A stretch of DNA of 41,896 nucleotides from Gnetum montanum (GCA_015680685.1 MNCI01023302.1:1275464-1317359), one strand, 5' to 3'; positions 9,299 to 18,700 are shown, numbered from the stretch's first letter. Numbers and translations are program-made. Notes: generated by a model from the sequence alone, not told the origin.

Positions 9299-11420
9299 AT
9301 GTCTTCTTCTTCGCATAAGAGCACTTCACTACCTAGGACTAACACAAGAGGTAGTCGGTGGCATAATACACATAACCAGGATTCGCCAGTTCCTTAATAG
9401 TTTCGTGTGGTATATACTCATCCCGATGAGTATGTACCTGATTTCACCTTTATTCTCCACCAAGATGAACAACTATGTTGGAGAGACTTGGAAGGTAACA
9501 TAGTGTTGCCTCCAGACCGATCAGTCCCCAACATGCTCCTTCGTGCTCTCGCAAGAATAGCCATGCCACTTTTATACGCAGAATACGTTGCATGTGATGA
9601 TGGCACAAGGGACTATCATCCCACAAGTGCAATGTCAAAGGGACTTGCTACAGGAGAGATACCATACATCCTTGAAGGGTAAATGGCCTCATGACGCTCT
9701 ACATGTTTTGAGCAAAATTGAGAATGGTGAACCTGCTTCAACAGGTTCCCCATGAAATGATGTTCCTCCTCCTGACATTGGTCAAGAGGTAGTGTATCAG
9801 AACCTCCACTCTACTATTCACAACCTTGGTTCTGATACCCACAAACATGAAGTGTTCAACGAGGAAACACGAACACACGATAAGGGCAGATGTTCTAATC
9901 GTGATCACGATCGAGGTCGAGACCACCAAAGAGAAGGTAGAAAACACCGCCATGGTGATGGTTCTCCTTCTTCTTCACCTTCATCATCACCTTCACTCTC
10001 TCCTTCAGTGTTTGGATGCAGTCATAGGGAAACCAATCGTGAGGATAAAGGAAAAAAAGTGAAAAACATCGACAAGATAGTCTAGAATGAGGACGAGGGC
10101 ACTCTAAGGAATCAAGGCATAGAAGAAGGGAGAGTAGGGAACCACGTAGACACCATAGACGCTATGAACAAGATGATCACAAAAAACCCCTACTCACAAC
10201 TAGAAGCATGTTAGATATAATGGAGGCCGTAAGAGTTCCAACAAGGCACCAAAAGCACAGTAGGATCAAGAGGTTAGACATGAACAACATCCCATGATTT
10301 GAAGGGGGATACAACGCTCATCCTCAAAATCATTTACAAGCATTCCACGATGCATGTGCCTTGAAAAAAATAGAAAATGAATGGCAAAAATTGAAGTTGT
10401 TCCCAAGGACACTAGTGAAAGAAGCTGAAAGTTGGTATCGGTCCGTAGAACCAGAATCCATTCGGAGGTGGAGTACAATGTTAGAACTGTTCAATGATAA
10501 GTACCAAATGTACTCCCAAGTGTCTAACCTACGGAAGCAAATCCAAGGATGGAAGCAAGGAAATTGTGAACCCTTGGGTGCTGCCATGGGCCTCTATTAC
10601 ACACTGTTACATCATTACCTTGGCCATAGTTATTCATAGTGAGATCAACTACGCCATCTCATGGATGGACTTAGGCATGAAATAAGAAGAACCCTTAGAT
10701 GTATGCCCAAGGAAGGTTATTGAAGCTTAGGTCTCATAAAATTTATAAATTGCTGGAGCAAGTAGCCAAAGAAGAATGTGAGCTATGAAAGAGAGAAAGT
10801 GCGGAAGAATACAACTGACATCCTTCCCTTAGAAAAAGGGGAGTGAGATTTTGTGAGGAGGAAGAAGAGTCACCACTCAAAGAGATGGTGAATAGGAAAA
10901 CTTTGCCTCTCCAAAAGTTAACAATAGAAGTATCGACAAAGGTAGACCAAATGTGGGACTCCTTGGATAGTAGGTTTGAAACTATTCTTAAAATTGTAGA
11001 GGAGTCTAGGGAGCAAGGTAGTAACTGCGACAAAAAGAAAAAGAGAGAAGTGGAAAATGCACATAACAAAGGTAAGAGGAAAATGGCCATCATAAAAGAG
11101 GTTGTGGATTCAGACATAGACAATGATGGTGGATGCGAGATATGCCAATATGACCATCCTAAGGGATGTTTCCCAATAATCTCACATCTACAAGAGTCTA
11201 GGATGTATGCACTCAACACATGACTAAATAAATGGTAAGCACCCCAACGGTTACCTTATCCCCAAGGTAACCCAAGGCAGTTTCTCCAACCTTCAACATA
11301 TTCTCCAAGTGGAACTCCACCACAACCAGTTGAGCAACATCAATAGTGGAAATACCCACAGTCATGGGGGNATCCATTACCACCCACTCCAACAATGCAA
11401 GGGGAACTCCCTACTCAACT
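9299..11420 (+). pseudogene. RE3 gag (broken)
   Basis: Start at ATG 9299, homologous to RE1 5342 and RE6 34982; MSSSSHKSTSLPRTNTRG is followed by a double stop at about 9395. Downstream blocks: an N-terminal domain (9407-9682, FTFILHQDEQLCWRDLEGN); an Arg/His/Ser-rich domain with SPSSSPSSSPSLSPS (about 9870-10190, with a frameshift near 10080); the capsid-like domain (10361-10639: KLFPRTLVKEAESWYR, LELFNDKYQ); a Lys/Glu-rich region (10843-11100); and an intact C-x2-C-x3-H-x3-C knuckle at 11134-11169. A single ambiguous base n at 11371 follows a G run. Confidence 0.88.
11134..11169 (+). other. RE3 gag zinc knuckle, compact CCHC
   Basis: Codons read CEICQYDHPKGC, a C-x2-C-x3-H-x3-C knuckle. 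It is uninterrupted here and has the same spacing in RE1 and RE6. It probably binds element RNA. Confidence 0.8.
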
Positions 11421-11445
11421 GTAGTAATGCAATGTTGCAAGGGCT

Positions 11446-12213
11446 GTGAATCCTCAACTCGCTATTGGTTCTGACAACTGTATGAAGAAAAGACCTTTCT
11501 TTAGAACAAACAGTCCAACCAAGCCCTTACAACCACAAGCGGTTGAACCTCTGAATGCCTACCCATCAAATAAAGCTTTAGAGCTCCCTTCGAACCAAAC
11601 ACCAAGCTCAATGCATATAGTTATGTTAACACATGTCGTAACTGACTGGATCAAGGTTGGCCACCTTCCTAGGAAATTATTTGATATTGGAAGCCCTCTA
11701 ATCCATCTTCAAATTGCTAGGAATGAGCCATGCAAAGCTCTTCTGGACTTAGGTTTTGGAGTCAACTTAATATCACAGGAAATGTACAAAGCCGGGAACC
11801 TGCCTCCATTACGGAAGAGCAATATTCACCTAGAGCTAGCCAACCAGTTCATCACTGTTCCCTTGGGACTGGTGGAGGACATCATCACCACTATGTGTGG
11901 GTGGTCGTACCCAACTGATTTCCTAGTGATACAAGTGAATAATGGTAAAGGGGACTTCCCGATAATAATGGGAAGGGCATGGCTAAGTACTATAGATACA
12001 CGCCTAGGTATCTGTGATCTTTCCTTGGAAATATCTAAGGAGAACACTTTTGGAAAGATCAAGAAGAAGAAGGTTCCATGCATCGCATACAGTGATACAG
12101 GGTGCAATTGCATTCAAAGATCATGGATTGTGCAAAGTTTAGCATTGCCTACATGCAACTGGTGTGCACAAGACATTAATATACAAAAGTGTCTATATGC
12201 AACAGCCACATGA
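11446..12213 (+). pseudogene. RE3 protease and linker
   Basis: This 255-codon open frame is the longest in the window. It contains ALLDLGFGVNLIS, the retropepsin active site with D-L-G, then GLVEDIITTMCGWSYPTDFLVI and the conserved PIIMGRAWLST block. The frame continues into a linker holding SDTGCNC and CNWCAQDINIQKC. It ends at a TGA (12211-12213) where RE6 has AGA. The protease core appears complete and the catalytic Asp is present. As no RT or integrase follows, it is a pol fragment of a defective element. Confidence 0.85.
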
Positions 12214-12568
12214 CAAGACGACACCCAGTGGCTCATAGCTAATCAAGAGAGCAACTCACTAATGTGCATGGAACTAACTGAGGGAATAACTTGTGCTTAC
12301 ATCAAAAGCATAGATGCACTAGAGCAAGTCCGCTGCCAACTTCCAAGCCTTAACCTTGAAAACATCAACTGGGGGAAGTTGGAAATTCTTAAAAAATTTA
12401 AAAAAGTGCCCTAACAAGAGATTGTTAGTCAATGTGCAATAGACCAAACCCTTCCATGAATTTAGAATGATCAGTGCACACAATACCTCTAAGAAGGGAC
12501 AAGCCTGCTCACTATTTCAAATCTCCTCCTTCCAACTCAATCATGGGGGAGATGGCCACCTCTGCTAA
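12214..12568 (+). pseudogene. RE3 pol remnant: linker fused to integrase C-terminus
   Basis: Up to about 12404 the sequence matches the linker before RT in RE6 (LENINWGKLEI segment). From about 12412 it matches the integrase C-terminal tail (LLVNVQ region, then SSFQLNHGGDGHLC and a TAA at 12566-12568). About 2.77 kb present in RE6 is absent. CAG at 12226-12228 keeps the codon that has become TAG in RE1 and RE6. Confidence 0.85.
12405..12411 (+). other. Deletion junction in RE3 pol
   Basis: AGTGCCC here corresponds to AGAGCCC at both deletion endpoints in RE6 (minus strand, 31656-31662 and 28888-28894). One copy of the short repeat remains, which fits a deletion between 7-bp direct repeats. 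Confidence 0.8.
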
Positions 12569-12881
12569 TCATTTGAGGCCCGTAGTTCCTTTTTAAGTTT
12601 TTGTTTTACACATTTTTGTTTTACAAATTTCTTTAAATTTTCTTGTTTTTGTTTTGCAACATCGTTGATACTTTTTCATTTCTTTGTGTGATTATTTGTT
12701 TTATTTGTTTTTGTTCTTGTTTTGTCTTTGTTTGTTGTTTTTGTTTTGTTTTGTTAAATTCATCACCTAATTAGTGCTCCTGATGGTGGTATGAACTGTA
12801 TTCTATTGATTGCTAATGTTTGGTTTTTACCTTGAGTTATAATGTTGATACTAAGGTATAGTTCTTTTGATATAACAGGCA

Positions 12882-13004
12882 ATGAGTCCATGTCATCCAT
12901 GCATCTATGAATTTCTATGGTTTCTCTTGGCTTGGAACTGTACAATCCCTTTCTTTAATAATAAAACTATTAACAAATTGGTGACTGGGCATTTCTCAAA
13001 CTAA
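12882..13004 (+). CDS. Small conserved ORF in RE3 3' region (40 aa, unknown)
   Basis: The ATG lies four bases after an ACAG that follows a long T-rich tract. The frame reads MSPCHPCIYEFLWFLLAW and onward to a TAA at 13002-13004. RE6 has the homologous frame at 28340-28459 (39 codons) with the same start and stop positions and a 3-bp length difference that keeps the frame. The middle is hydrophobic (EFLWFLLAW). I recognise no domain. It may be the start of an eroded env-like gene, or a chance frame in related copies. Confidence 0.35.
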   Translation: MSPCHPCIYEFLWFLLAWNCTIPFFNNKTINKLVTGHFSN

Positions 13005-13147
13005 GGAATTCAAAGGGATTGGATGCATTTGTGCTGGCTATTCTCTTGGGTGCTTGGATTTTTTCTTCTTGAGTTTTCCTTACCATTCCGATGTTGCTCC
13101 ATTATTGGGAAGCTCAGCCAATAAAAATAAGTGTTTGCATGGTGTGG

Positions 13148-13177
13148 TTCTCACACACAAAAAAAACACAGTGAGAA
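13148..13177 (+). other. Hairpin with A-rich loop in RE3 3' region
   Basis: TTCTCAC (13148-13154) pairs with GTGAGAA (13171-13177) around a 16-nt A-rich loop. RE6 keeps the same 7-bp stem with a 21-nt loop (28133-28167). Confidence 0.55.
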
Positions 13178-14445
13178 TTCAAAACACACTCCTTAGACAA
13201 AATAATTATTTGGGCTACAAGCACTAGTTATGAAACCAAACAAACACATTCCCTTTAACTAAGGCCCTTTCTCACTTCCTAATTTTCCCTTTCTCGTCTC
13301 CTCAAAATGGTGGTGACTTTTTGGCAAAAGCATTCTTGTTACTACAAGTGGATGGATTGGCCAAGTGTATTAATGCAAAGTCACTGGATGTGGATTGTTT
13401 GAGGTTGGATTTGGAATGAGATCTACTCAATCACATTAACCATACATACACAAGGTGTTGTACACCACCTTGTTCTTAGGACTCCATTCCATTCTCTTCT
13501 CCCCATCATTCTTTTTCCATTTTTCACCTCATTATCGGTTGTATCAGTAGTCCATATTTTGGTTGATGCATTTTTTTCTCTTTGGTGAATTCTTAGGGTT
13601 AAATATTTAACTCTTGCTCCAAAATGACATTTCCAGAGCCTACGAACTCTTTGAATGTGAGTTTGTCAGGGCATAAAGGACAGATGCCTACTTTGGGGAG
13701 GACCCACTGGCATTCCTATTTAGTGCATTAGTTAACTTCTTTCCCTTAAAAATTTTTGAAATCAACATTTGTTTTGTTCATTCCCATCTCTAAAATCTAT
13801 TTTATCAGTGTTTTCGTTGTTTCTTTGTCTCCATATTTCTTATTCCTTATCTTTTTTCATTCTATCACTACCGGAGGATTGCTTTTAGTCATGGAGGCCC
13901 TGGTCCAATTTTTTCAATTTTTCCTAACCCCTACACCTTGGGTAGTCACCAATGTTATATCTCTAGAATCCGTATTAGACATATTACAACTTAGCCAATG
14001 GACCTTACATCAAGGCAAGGTATCAACTATATTGTGATTTACTTATCCTTGCTCATATGTGACTATGCTGTGTGTGCAGATGGCAATCATACAGCAATGG
14101 ACTGGACCTAGAGGAAACACTCAGGATGGACTGATGCTAGAATAATTGTGCAAGGAGCAAGACTGATGGCGCAGTTATGAATGGACAATGGAAGGTGCAA
14201 TCTTGGCATCGGCAACAACACGTCTTCTTCTTTTCTCTCTCTCTTCTCTCTCAGCTACCAAATAAGGTTGGATTTCACTTGTGTATAGTGTTCACTCTTG
14301 TGGTCATGAACACTAATGTTGTCATGTATTGTAATATTGATCCGTTGACATGTCATCCCATTCACAATTAGTTGACATTCAAGTCAATAATCCCATACCT
14401 TCCTAATATTTTGTAAGGAACTCGAGGACGAGTTTTCATTTAGTC

Positions 14446-14454
14446 ATGGGGTTA
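14446..14454 (+). other. RE3 polypurine tract
   Basis: ATGGGGTTA directly precedes the 3' LTR. The homologous sites in RE2 and RE6 read GTGGGGGTA and ATGGGGGTA. Second-strand DNA synthesis would be primed here. Confidence 0.75.
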
Positions 14455-15251
14455 TGATGAGCCGCGATATTGCGTACGTGATATCACATCCACCACGCGA
14501 TATCGCATATGCGATATTGCGTCCTACCTCATCTTTTATAAATAAGAGGCGACGCCCTTTGTTCCAGGATGGTTGGACTTAGACCCTTAGCCAAATTCTT
14601 GCAGTTTAGTCATTCCAGATTTAGAATTATTTTTGTGTGCCTACAGTAGGAGTCATAGAGTGAATGGATCTTTATTTGAACAATTTGTACCTGAGCACAA
14701 TTTTATGTACGGCAATAAAGATGAACTTTATGATAAAACTTGTAGCATACAGAATAGATTAATTAGTGTTAATTATTATTTAATGCTTTCCTAGTTAATT
14801 AATATCTCTCTCAACCCTCAACCCTCTTAGTTAAATACACTCAGTACGATGGCTTCGAGCATGCGTGTAGTGCTTGGTAACCCAGTAACGATTAGTGTTT
14901 GGTAATCCCAGTAGCGTTGCACTAGTTTAGGATGTGTACAGCAAGTGGGAACAAATACTAGTGTTAGGAACATTTAGAAATTAGTTAATGTAAGTTAGCC
15001 ACTTAGTTCTCTCTCCCTCTCCTTTATTGGCAAAAGACATAAAAAAATATAAAAGCTACAAAAAGCATATACCTCAAGCCTACTTAATCATACAACCATG
15101 AAAATACAAGTAAGTTTGGGAAGATAACGATTGATTAACCCTGAGTGTTCCATTAAGGTGCATAAGCACTTAGTCCTTGGAGTTTGAACAGATCGTGCAT
15201 GAAACACTCGTATTCGTATGGTTGAGTGTAGGGGTACCTCACCACTCATCA
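14455..15251 (+). repeat. RE3 3' LTR (797 bp)
   Basis: Runs from TGATGAGCC to CTCATCA. It carries the full palindrome array near its start, TATAAATA at 14537-14544 and AATAAA at 14714-14719. It is 38 bp longer than the 5' LTR, mainly because of the array. Confidence 0.93.
14464..14522 (+). promoter_or_regulatory. GATATC palindrome array in U3 of RE3 3' LTR
   Basis: In about 60 bp just inside the LTR there are four GATAT units. They include the perfect palindromes GTGATATCAC (14478-14487) and GCGATATCGC (14497-14506), with GCATATGC (14505-14512) beside them. The array lies directly upstream of the TATA box, so these are candidate binding sites for a transcription factor. The factor is unknown. 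Confidence 0.6.
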
Positions 15252-15256
15252 CCAAC
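15252..15256. repeat. Target site duplication of RE3, right (CCAAC)
   Basis: Exact copy of 8390-8394. RE2 sequence resumes after it. Confidence 0.9.
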
Positions 15257-15674
15257 TATAACCACCAACGAGACAAGGTATTTCAAGCTATATGTTACAA
15301 ATTGCACACTAATACACAATTTTATTATGACTGTAGTGGGAAGCATGGACTGGAAGTGGTATTATCTTTACCAAGGAAGAAGTAGTAGCACCATGTGACG
15401 AGGATTATTCATGATCGTTGGATCTTCTCTTTCGCTCTTCAACTGCCAAAGGAGTTGGATGTCAGCTTTGCCCAAGGTGTTCCATTCTATTGTCATGAAC
15501 ATCCAATTTTGTCAAAGATTATAAATCCGTACACTTAGGTACTTAGAATTTTTTTATTATATATTAGTCAATTTATATGTCAATAAATAATCCCATACTT
15601 ACCCAATATTTGTTAAGAAAGTTGTGCCTCCTCTTGTTCACTTGAGGATGATTTTTCATTCAATTGTGGGGGTA
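15257..15674 (+). other. RE2 3' region, second part, with PPT
   Basis: This is the continuation of RE2 after RE3. It aligns with the end of the RE3 and RE6 3' regions (for example TGTCATGAACA around 15492) and ends in the polypurine tract GTGGGGGTA at 15666-15674 immediately before the LTR. No intact gene. Confidence 0.75.
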
Positions 15675-16561
15675 TGATGAATCATGTTTAGACATGCTTT
15701 GATATTGGATATGCGATATTAGAGCTTTGATATCTGATACATGATATCAGGCCCTTAGATGCGATGTCGAATATCCAATAACGTGGGGTATATGCCAGCC
15801 TATAAATATAGTGCTTGGGCACATGATTTTGAGATAGTTTTTATCATAGAGTAACAAATTTCTTGCAGTATGTTTTCTCCAAAGTTAGAATATTTTCCAA
15901 AGTGCCTACAGCAGGAGTCATTGGGTGTATGGATCTTTGTTCAAACACTGTTGTACCTAAGCATGGTAGTGTATGCATAAATAACGATGAGCTTTCTGAT
16001 CAAACCTTGTAGCACCTTGGCTAGCTTAAATGTTTTATTTATGCATTTAATGTTTCATATAGTTTCCTTTAATGCTTTCAAGTAATTAAGCTAAAGTAAC
16101 CTAATTAGATTCAATAGTAGATAATTAATTAAGCACATAAGTACGATGACTTTAAGCAAGCGTATAACTCTTGGTAACCTAGCAACATTTAACGTTTGGT
16201 AACCCAATAGTGTTATGCATGTTCAGGATGTGCATGGAAAGTGGGATCAGATACTTATGTTAGTATAGTTAGTTATTGATCAGCAATTAGATTAAGTTAA
16301 ATTAATTATAAATTACGTTTTAACCTATTCTTAATTGTAGACAAATAAAATATAAAATAATAAACATCATGTGTCTCAATTATACTTAACCATACAATTA
16401 AGCTCCACAAGTATAGTTGAGAAGACAACAATTATCACAATTAGATTTCACGTAATAAAACTAATGTATTTCAGAACTTAAGGTTTACAGAATTCAACCG
16501 GATCATGTGTGAATGCTTGTGATTCGTATGGCTAGCCATAGGGGTACCTCACTACTCATCA
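15675..16561 (+). repeat. RE2 3' LTR (887 bp), diverged subfamily
   Basis: TGATGAATC to CTACTCATCA. It has TATAAATATA at 15801-15810 and ATATC-type repeats in the first 110 bp (GATATTGG, GATATC, GATATCAG). It shares blocks with the LTRs of RE3 and RE6 and is closer in length and layout to that of RE4. Confidence 0.85.
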
Positions 16562-16985
16562 GATAGCATTGTGATTAACTTTCTTTTCTTTACTATTTTC
16601 ATGTCTTCTCTCCATAGCAGCATCCCTTCTTACTTGTGCTTCTATGGGTTGATACAACCTTGTCATGTGTTTAGTCACATGATATCCTTCTTATGCATGG
16701 CAAGAGTTCATCCCCATTAATGTCTCTTGAAGCATGGATGGTGCAGAACATTTTAGAGGTAAAACAATGTTGCCTTACAACTCTTTCCACCTTAGCTATT
16801 CATCCTAGTGAAAGATAAATGTGACATCAGGATAATATGGATCTATATGAGCATATGAAATCCTTGTTTACATAGGCATACTCCAATCTTCATCATCATG
16901 TCTCTTTTCATGACTCTTTTATGGCTCCATGGAAGGTGCTAACTTCTCTTTAAGTGTTGAAGCCATGTTATGTGTTTGACGCTTT
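16562..16985 (-). pseudogene. RE4 gag N-terminal fragment
   Basis: About 16790-16870 aligns in sense with the gag segment around FTFILHQDEQLCW of the other copies (ATGTTGCCTTACAACTC on the plus strand against ATGTTACCTTCCAAGTC in RE6). The rest is weaker. No frame is open for long. Confidence 0.6.
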
Positions 16986-16986
16986 A

Positions 16987-17018
16987 GGTGTGTATGTGTG
17001 TGTGTGTGTGTGTGTGTA
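16987..17018 (+). repeat. (GT)n microsatellite
   Basis: A run of alternating TG with one TA interruption, lying in the untranslated leader of RE4 between gag and PBS. Confidence 0.9.
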
Positions 17019-17111
17019 TTATTACAATTGATTAAGAATGTAAAGGATAAACTTTATGGTTTTTGATACAAAAAACTTTGTTAGATTAACTACTCAACAA
17101 ACATTAACACA

Positions 17112-17129
17112 ACCCAAGCAATGACACCA
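17112..17129 (-). other. RE4 primer binding site, decayed tRNA-Asp type
   Basis: ACCCAAGCAATGACACCA on the plus strand is the reverse complement of a site matching tRNA-Asp at 12 of 18 bases. Three of the changes sit at CpG positions of the intact site. It lies one base from the LTR. Confidence 0.7.
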
Positions 17130-17130
17130 A

Positions 17131-18013
17131 TGATGAGTAGTGAGGTACCCCAACACTCTACCATACAAGTCATAAGTATTCACACGTGACCAGATTGTAA
17201 TTCATGGATGGAAATTGTAAGTATACCAGGAGTTGATATTAGGTTTTTGATCATTGGCTTCCTACTTTGAGTTAGTGAAGTTCAAGCATATGGTTTAACT
17301 CTCAATTAAGTTGATTTTGTTATGATCTTAGTGCTCCTAATTGTAAACATGATTGGAATGAGATTAAAATCTAGTCTAAGTAATAATAAGAACGTAAATC
17401 TATTCTATCCTAGAGCAATGAGCATCTGGTCCTAGTTTGCTAGTCACATCTTGAGTTCATGTGATTGTTACTAAGATTACCAAATGAAATGACTACTAAG
17501 TAAATGAAGTGAAACCACTACTAGGTTATCAAAAAATTACACTTAAACACTTGAAACCAGTCATACTAATTCCGCGTAACTAATGAGCATGAAAAGTAAA
17601 GTACTTTGGAAATGTAAAGTGCTAAGCTAAGTGAATAGGATAATTAAACTAAGTAAAAAAAAGAACTAAGGGAATGTTGCAATGATGAAAAATTATCTTG
17701 ATCTTTATTGCTAAACATGAATCATGCCCAAGTACAATTCACTCAAATAAAGACACTATACAATTTCTTAACACCACCCTATGGGTAGTCACTCTCTATT
17801 GCCAATCATGGAAACAAATTGTAAGAGTCTAGATAAGGGTGGAATGAAAATTGTTATTCCTAGTGCACAAAATTATCAGTATTTATAGGGTTGCATAGCT
17901 CCCAAGATGTTGCATCAATGTTGACATAGCTTGAGCTACAACATCATACCTATGATATTATAGATGCAATATTGTATCTACGATATTATTCTTGCCAAAA
18001 ATTTGACTCATCA
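17131..18013 (-). repeat. RE4 5' LTR (883 bp)
   Basis: TGATGAGTAGTGAGGTACC at 17131 is the R/U5 end and CTCATCA at 18013 is the U3 end. The TATA box reads as TATTTATA at 17880-17887 on the plus strand. GATATT-type repeats lie at 17953-17989 near the U3 end. The duplication partner on the far side of the element is lost. Confidence 0.82.
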
Positions 18014-18477
18014 ATTACTTGTATATAGTTGTAGTAGAAATATAAATATCATCTAACTTGATTTTGATAGCAAGTGTTATGTTAAATAATTAATTAAAAT
18101 CATACTTCAATGAAAAAATTTTCTCAATGAAATTTGGGATAATAGTTAGGCTAAAAAAAAATTTACTTTGGAAGAGATTTGCAAATTTTACTTAAGGATT
18201 CATGATGAAATATTTTTGAATTTTAATATGGAAATTATATTATATTAGAAATATTTTTATAATCTTGATATGCAAAGTAAATATTTACTAGTAAATTTTT
18301 GGGTAAACAAATTTCATGGTAAGAAAGATTAGATGTCAAATTCACACCCTGGTGTTAACTACATATAAACCTTGTGGTTTTCCTAGTGTTCTTGAACTTT
18401 CCATTCCCCTTGTTACCTCTTACCATAATTTCCTTGCCAATGTGTCATAATTTCTTTTGGGTTATTGCATGATATTT
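18014..18477. other. AT-rich sequence without recognisable feature
   Basis: This is flanking DNA of RE4. I see no gene, RNA or terminal repeat in it. Confidence 0.5.
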
Positions 18478-18700
18478 GGAGTATGACATATAGTCAACAT
18501 GACTTTATAACTTAATGTTACTTATTGGAATTGAACCATAACTTAATAATTTCTAAGTGTCTTACTATTAGGCAATGTATTTATGTATTTAGGATTGTTA
18601 AAACCATAACTACATAACTATATATTGCATGGTATTTGAAATCTAGGTGGTGTTGGAACCTTAAAATAATTATAATAAAGGTGCACCTCAATATTATCAT
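18478..18700 (-). repeat. tRNA-derived SINE, copy 1, plus a partial 3' copy
   Basis: On the minus strand an A-box-like TTGCCTAATAGTAAGAC (about 18559-18575) is followed by a perfect B box GGTTCAATTCC (18527-18537). The tail then runs AGTTATAAAGT...GACTATAT. A separate piece at about 18650-18700 matches the 3' end of the other copies (GTTCCAACACC). (TCA)n lies just beyond, at about 18695-18716. Confidence 0.6.

Larger units (their letters stand above)
12569..14454 (+). other. RE3 post-pol 3' region
   Basis: About 1.9 kb between the pol stop and the 3' LTR. It has a T-rich tract with repeated TTTTGTTTTACA-like words (12590-12760), a splice-acceptor-like site followed by a 40-codon ORF (12882-13004), a hairpin (13148-13177), and a hydrophobic open frame (13756-14037) with a counterpart in RE6 (27377-27640). 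It then has a second short hydrophobic frame (14177-14371, matching RE6 26857-27090) and the PPT. In Athila elements this position holds an env-like gene; here no intact one is visible. Confidence 0.6.
8395..15251 (+). mobile_element. RE3: Athila-like element with both LTRs, internally deleted, nested in RE2
   Basis: The element is bounded by TGATGAG at 8395 and CTCATCA at 15251 and flanked by the perfect 5-bp duplication CCAAC (8390-8394 and 15252-15256). It has 5' LTR, tRNA-Asp PBS, gag, protease, a short pol remnant, 3' region, PPT and 3' LTR. RT, RNase H and nearly all of integrase are missing through one deletion at 12405-12411. By eye the two LTRs differ at roughly one base in ten in the stretch I compared, so the insertion is old. 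It could have moved only if proteins were supplied by other copies. Confidence 0.95.
5425..16561 (+). mobile_element. RE2: older Athila-like element, 5'-truncated, split by RE3
   Basis: Plus-strand integrase (5425-6875) is followed by a post-pol 3' region (6876-8394, resuming at 15257-15674), a PPT and a 3' LTR (15675-16561). RE3 sits inside the 3' region. With RE3 removed the 3' region is about 1.94 kb, the same as in RE3 and RE6. The coding sequence is more decayed than RE1, RE3 or RE6 and the LTR belongs to a more diverged subfamily. Gag, protease, RT and the 5' LTR are absent. Confidence 0.9.
16562..18013 (-). mobile_element. RE4: 5' end of an Athila-like element (gag start, PBS, 5' LTR)
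   Basis: On the minus strand the order is LTR (17131-18013), PBS (17112-17129), leader and gag N-terminus (to 16562). It stops exactly at the end of the RE2 LTR, which fits RE2 having inserted into RE4 gag; the other half of RE4 is not recognisable in the window. It is strongly diverged from RE1, RE3 and RE6. Confidence 0.8.

Noticed and set aside
10743-11219. 158-codon minus-strand frame within RE3
   Set aside because: It is antisense to gag and has no domain.
16681-16720. Host gene candidate in 16.5-17.0 kb
   Set aside because: It aligns weakly but consistently with gag N-terminus and leader sequence of the other elements, next to a PBS.
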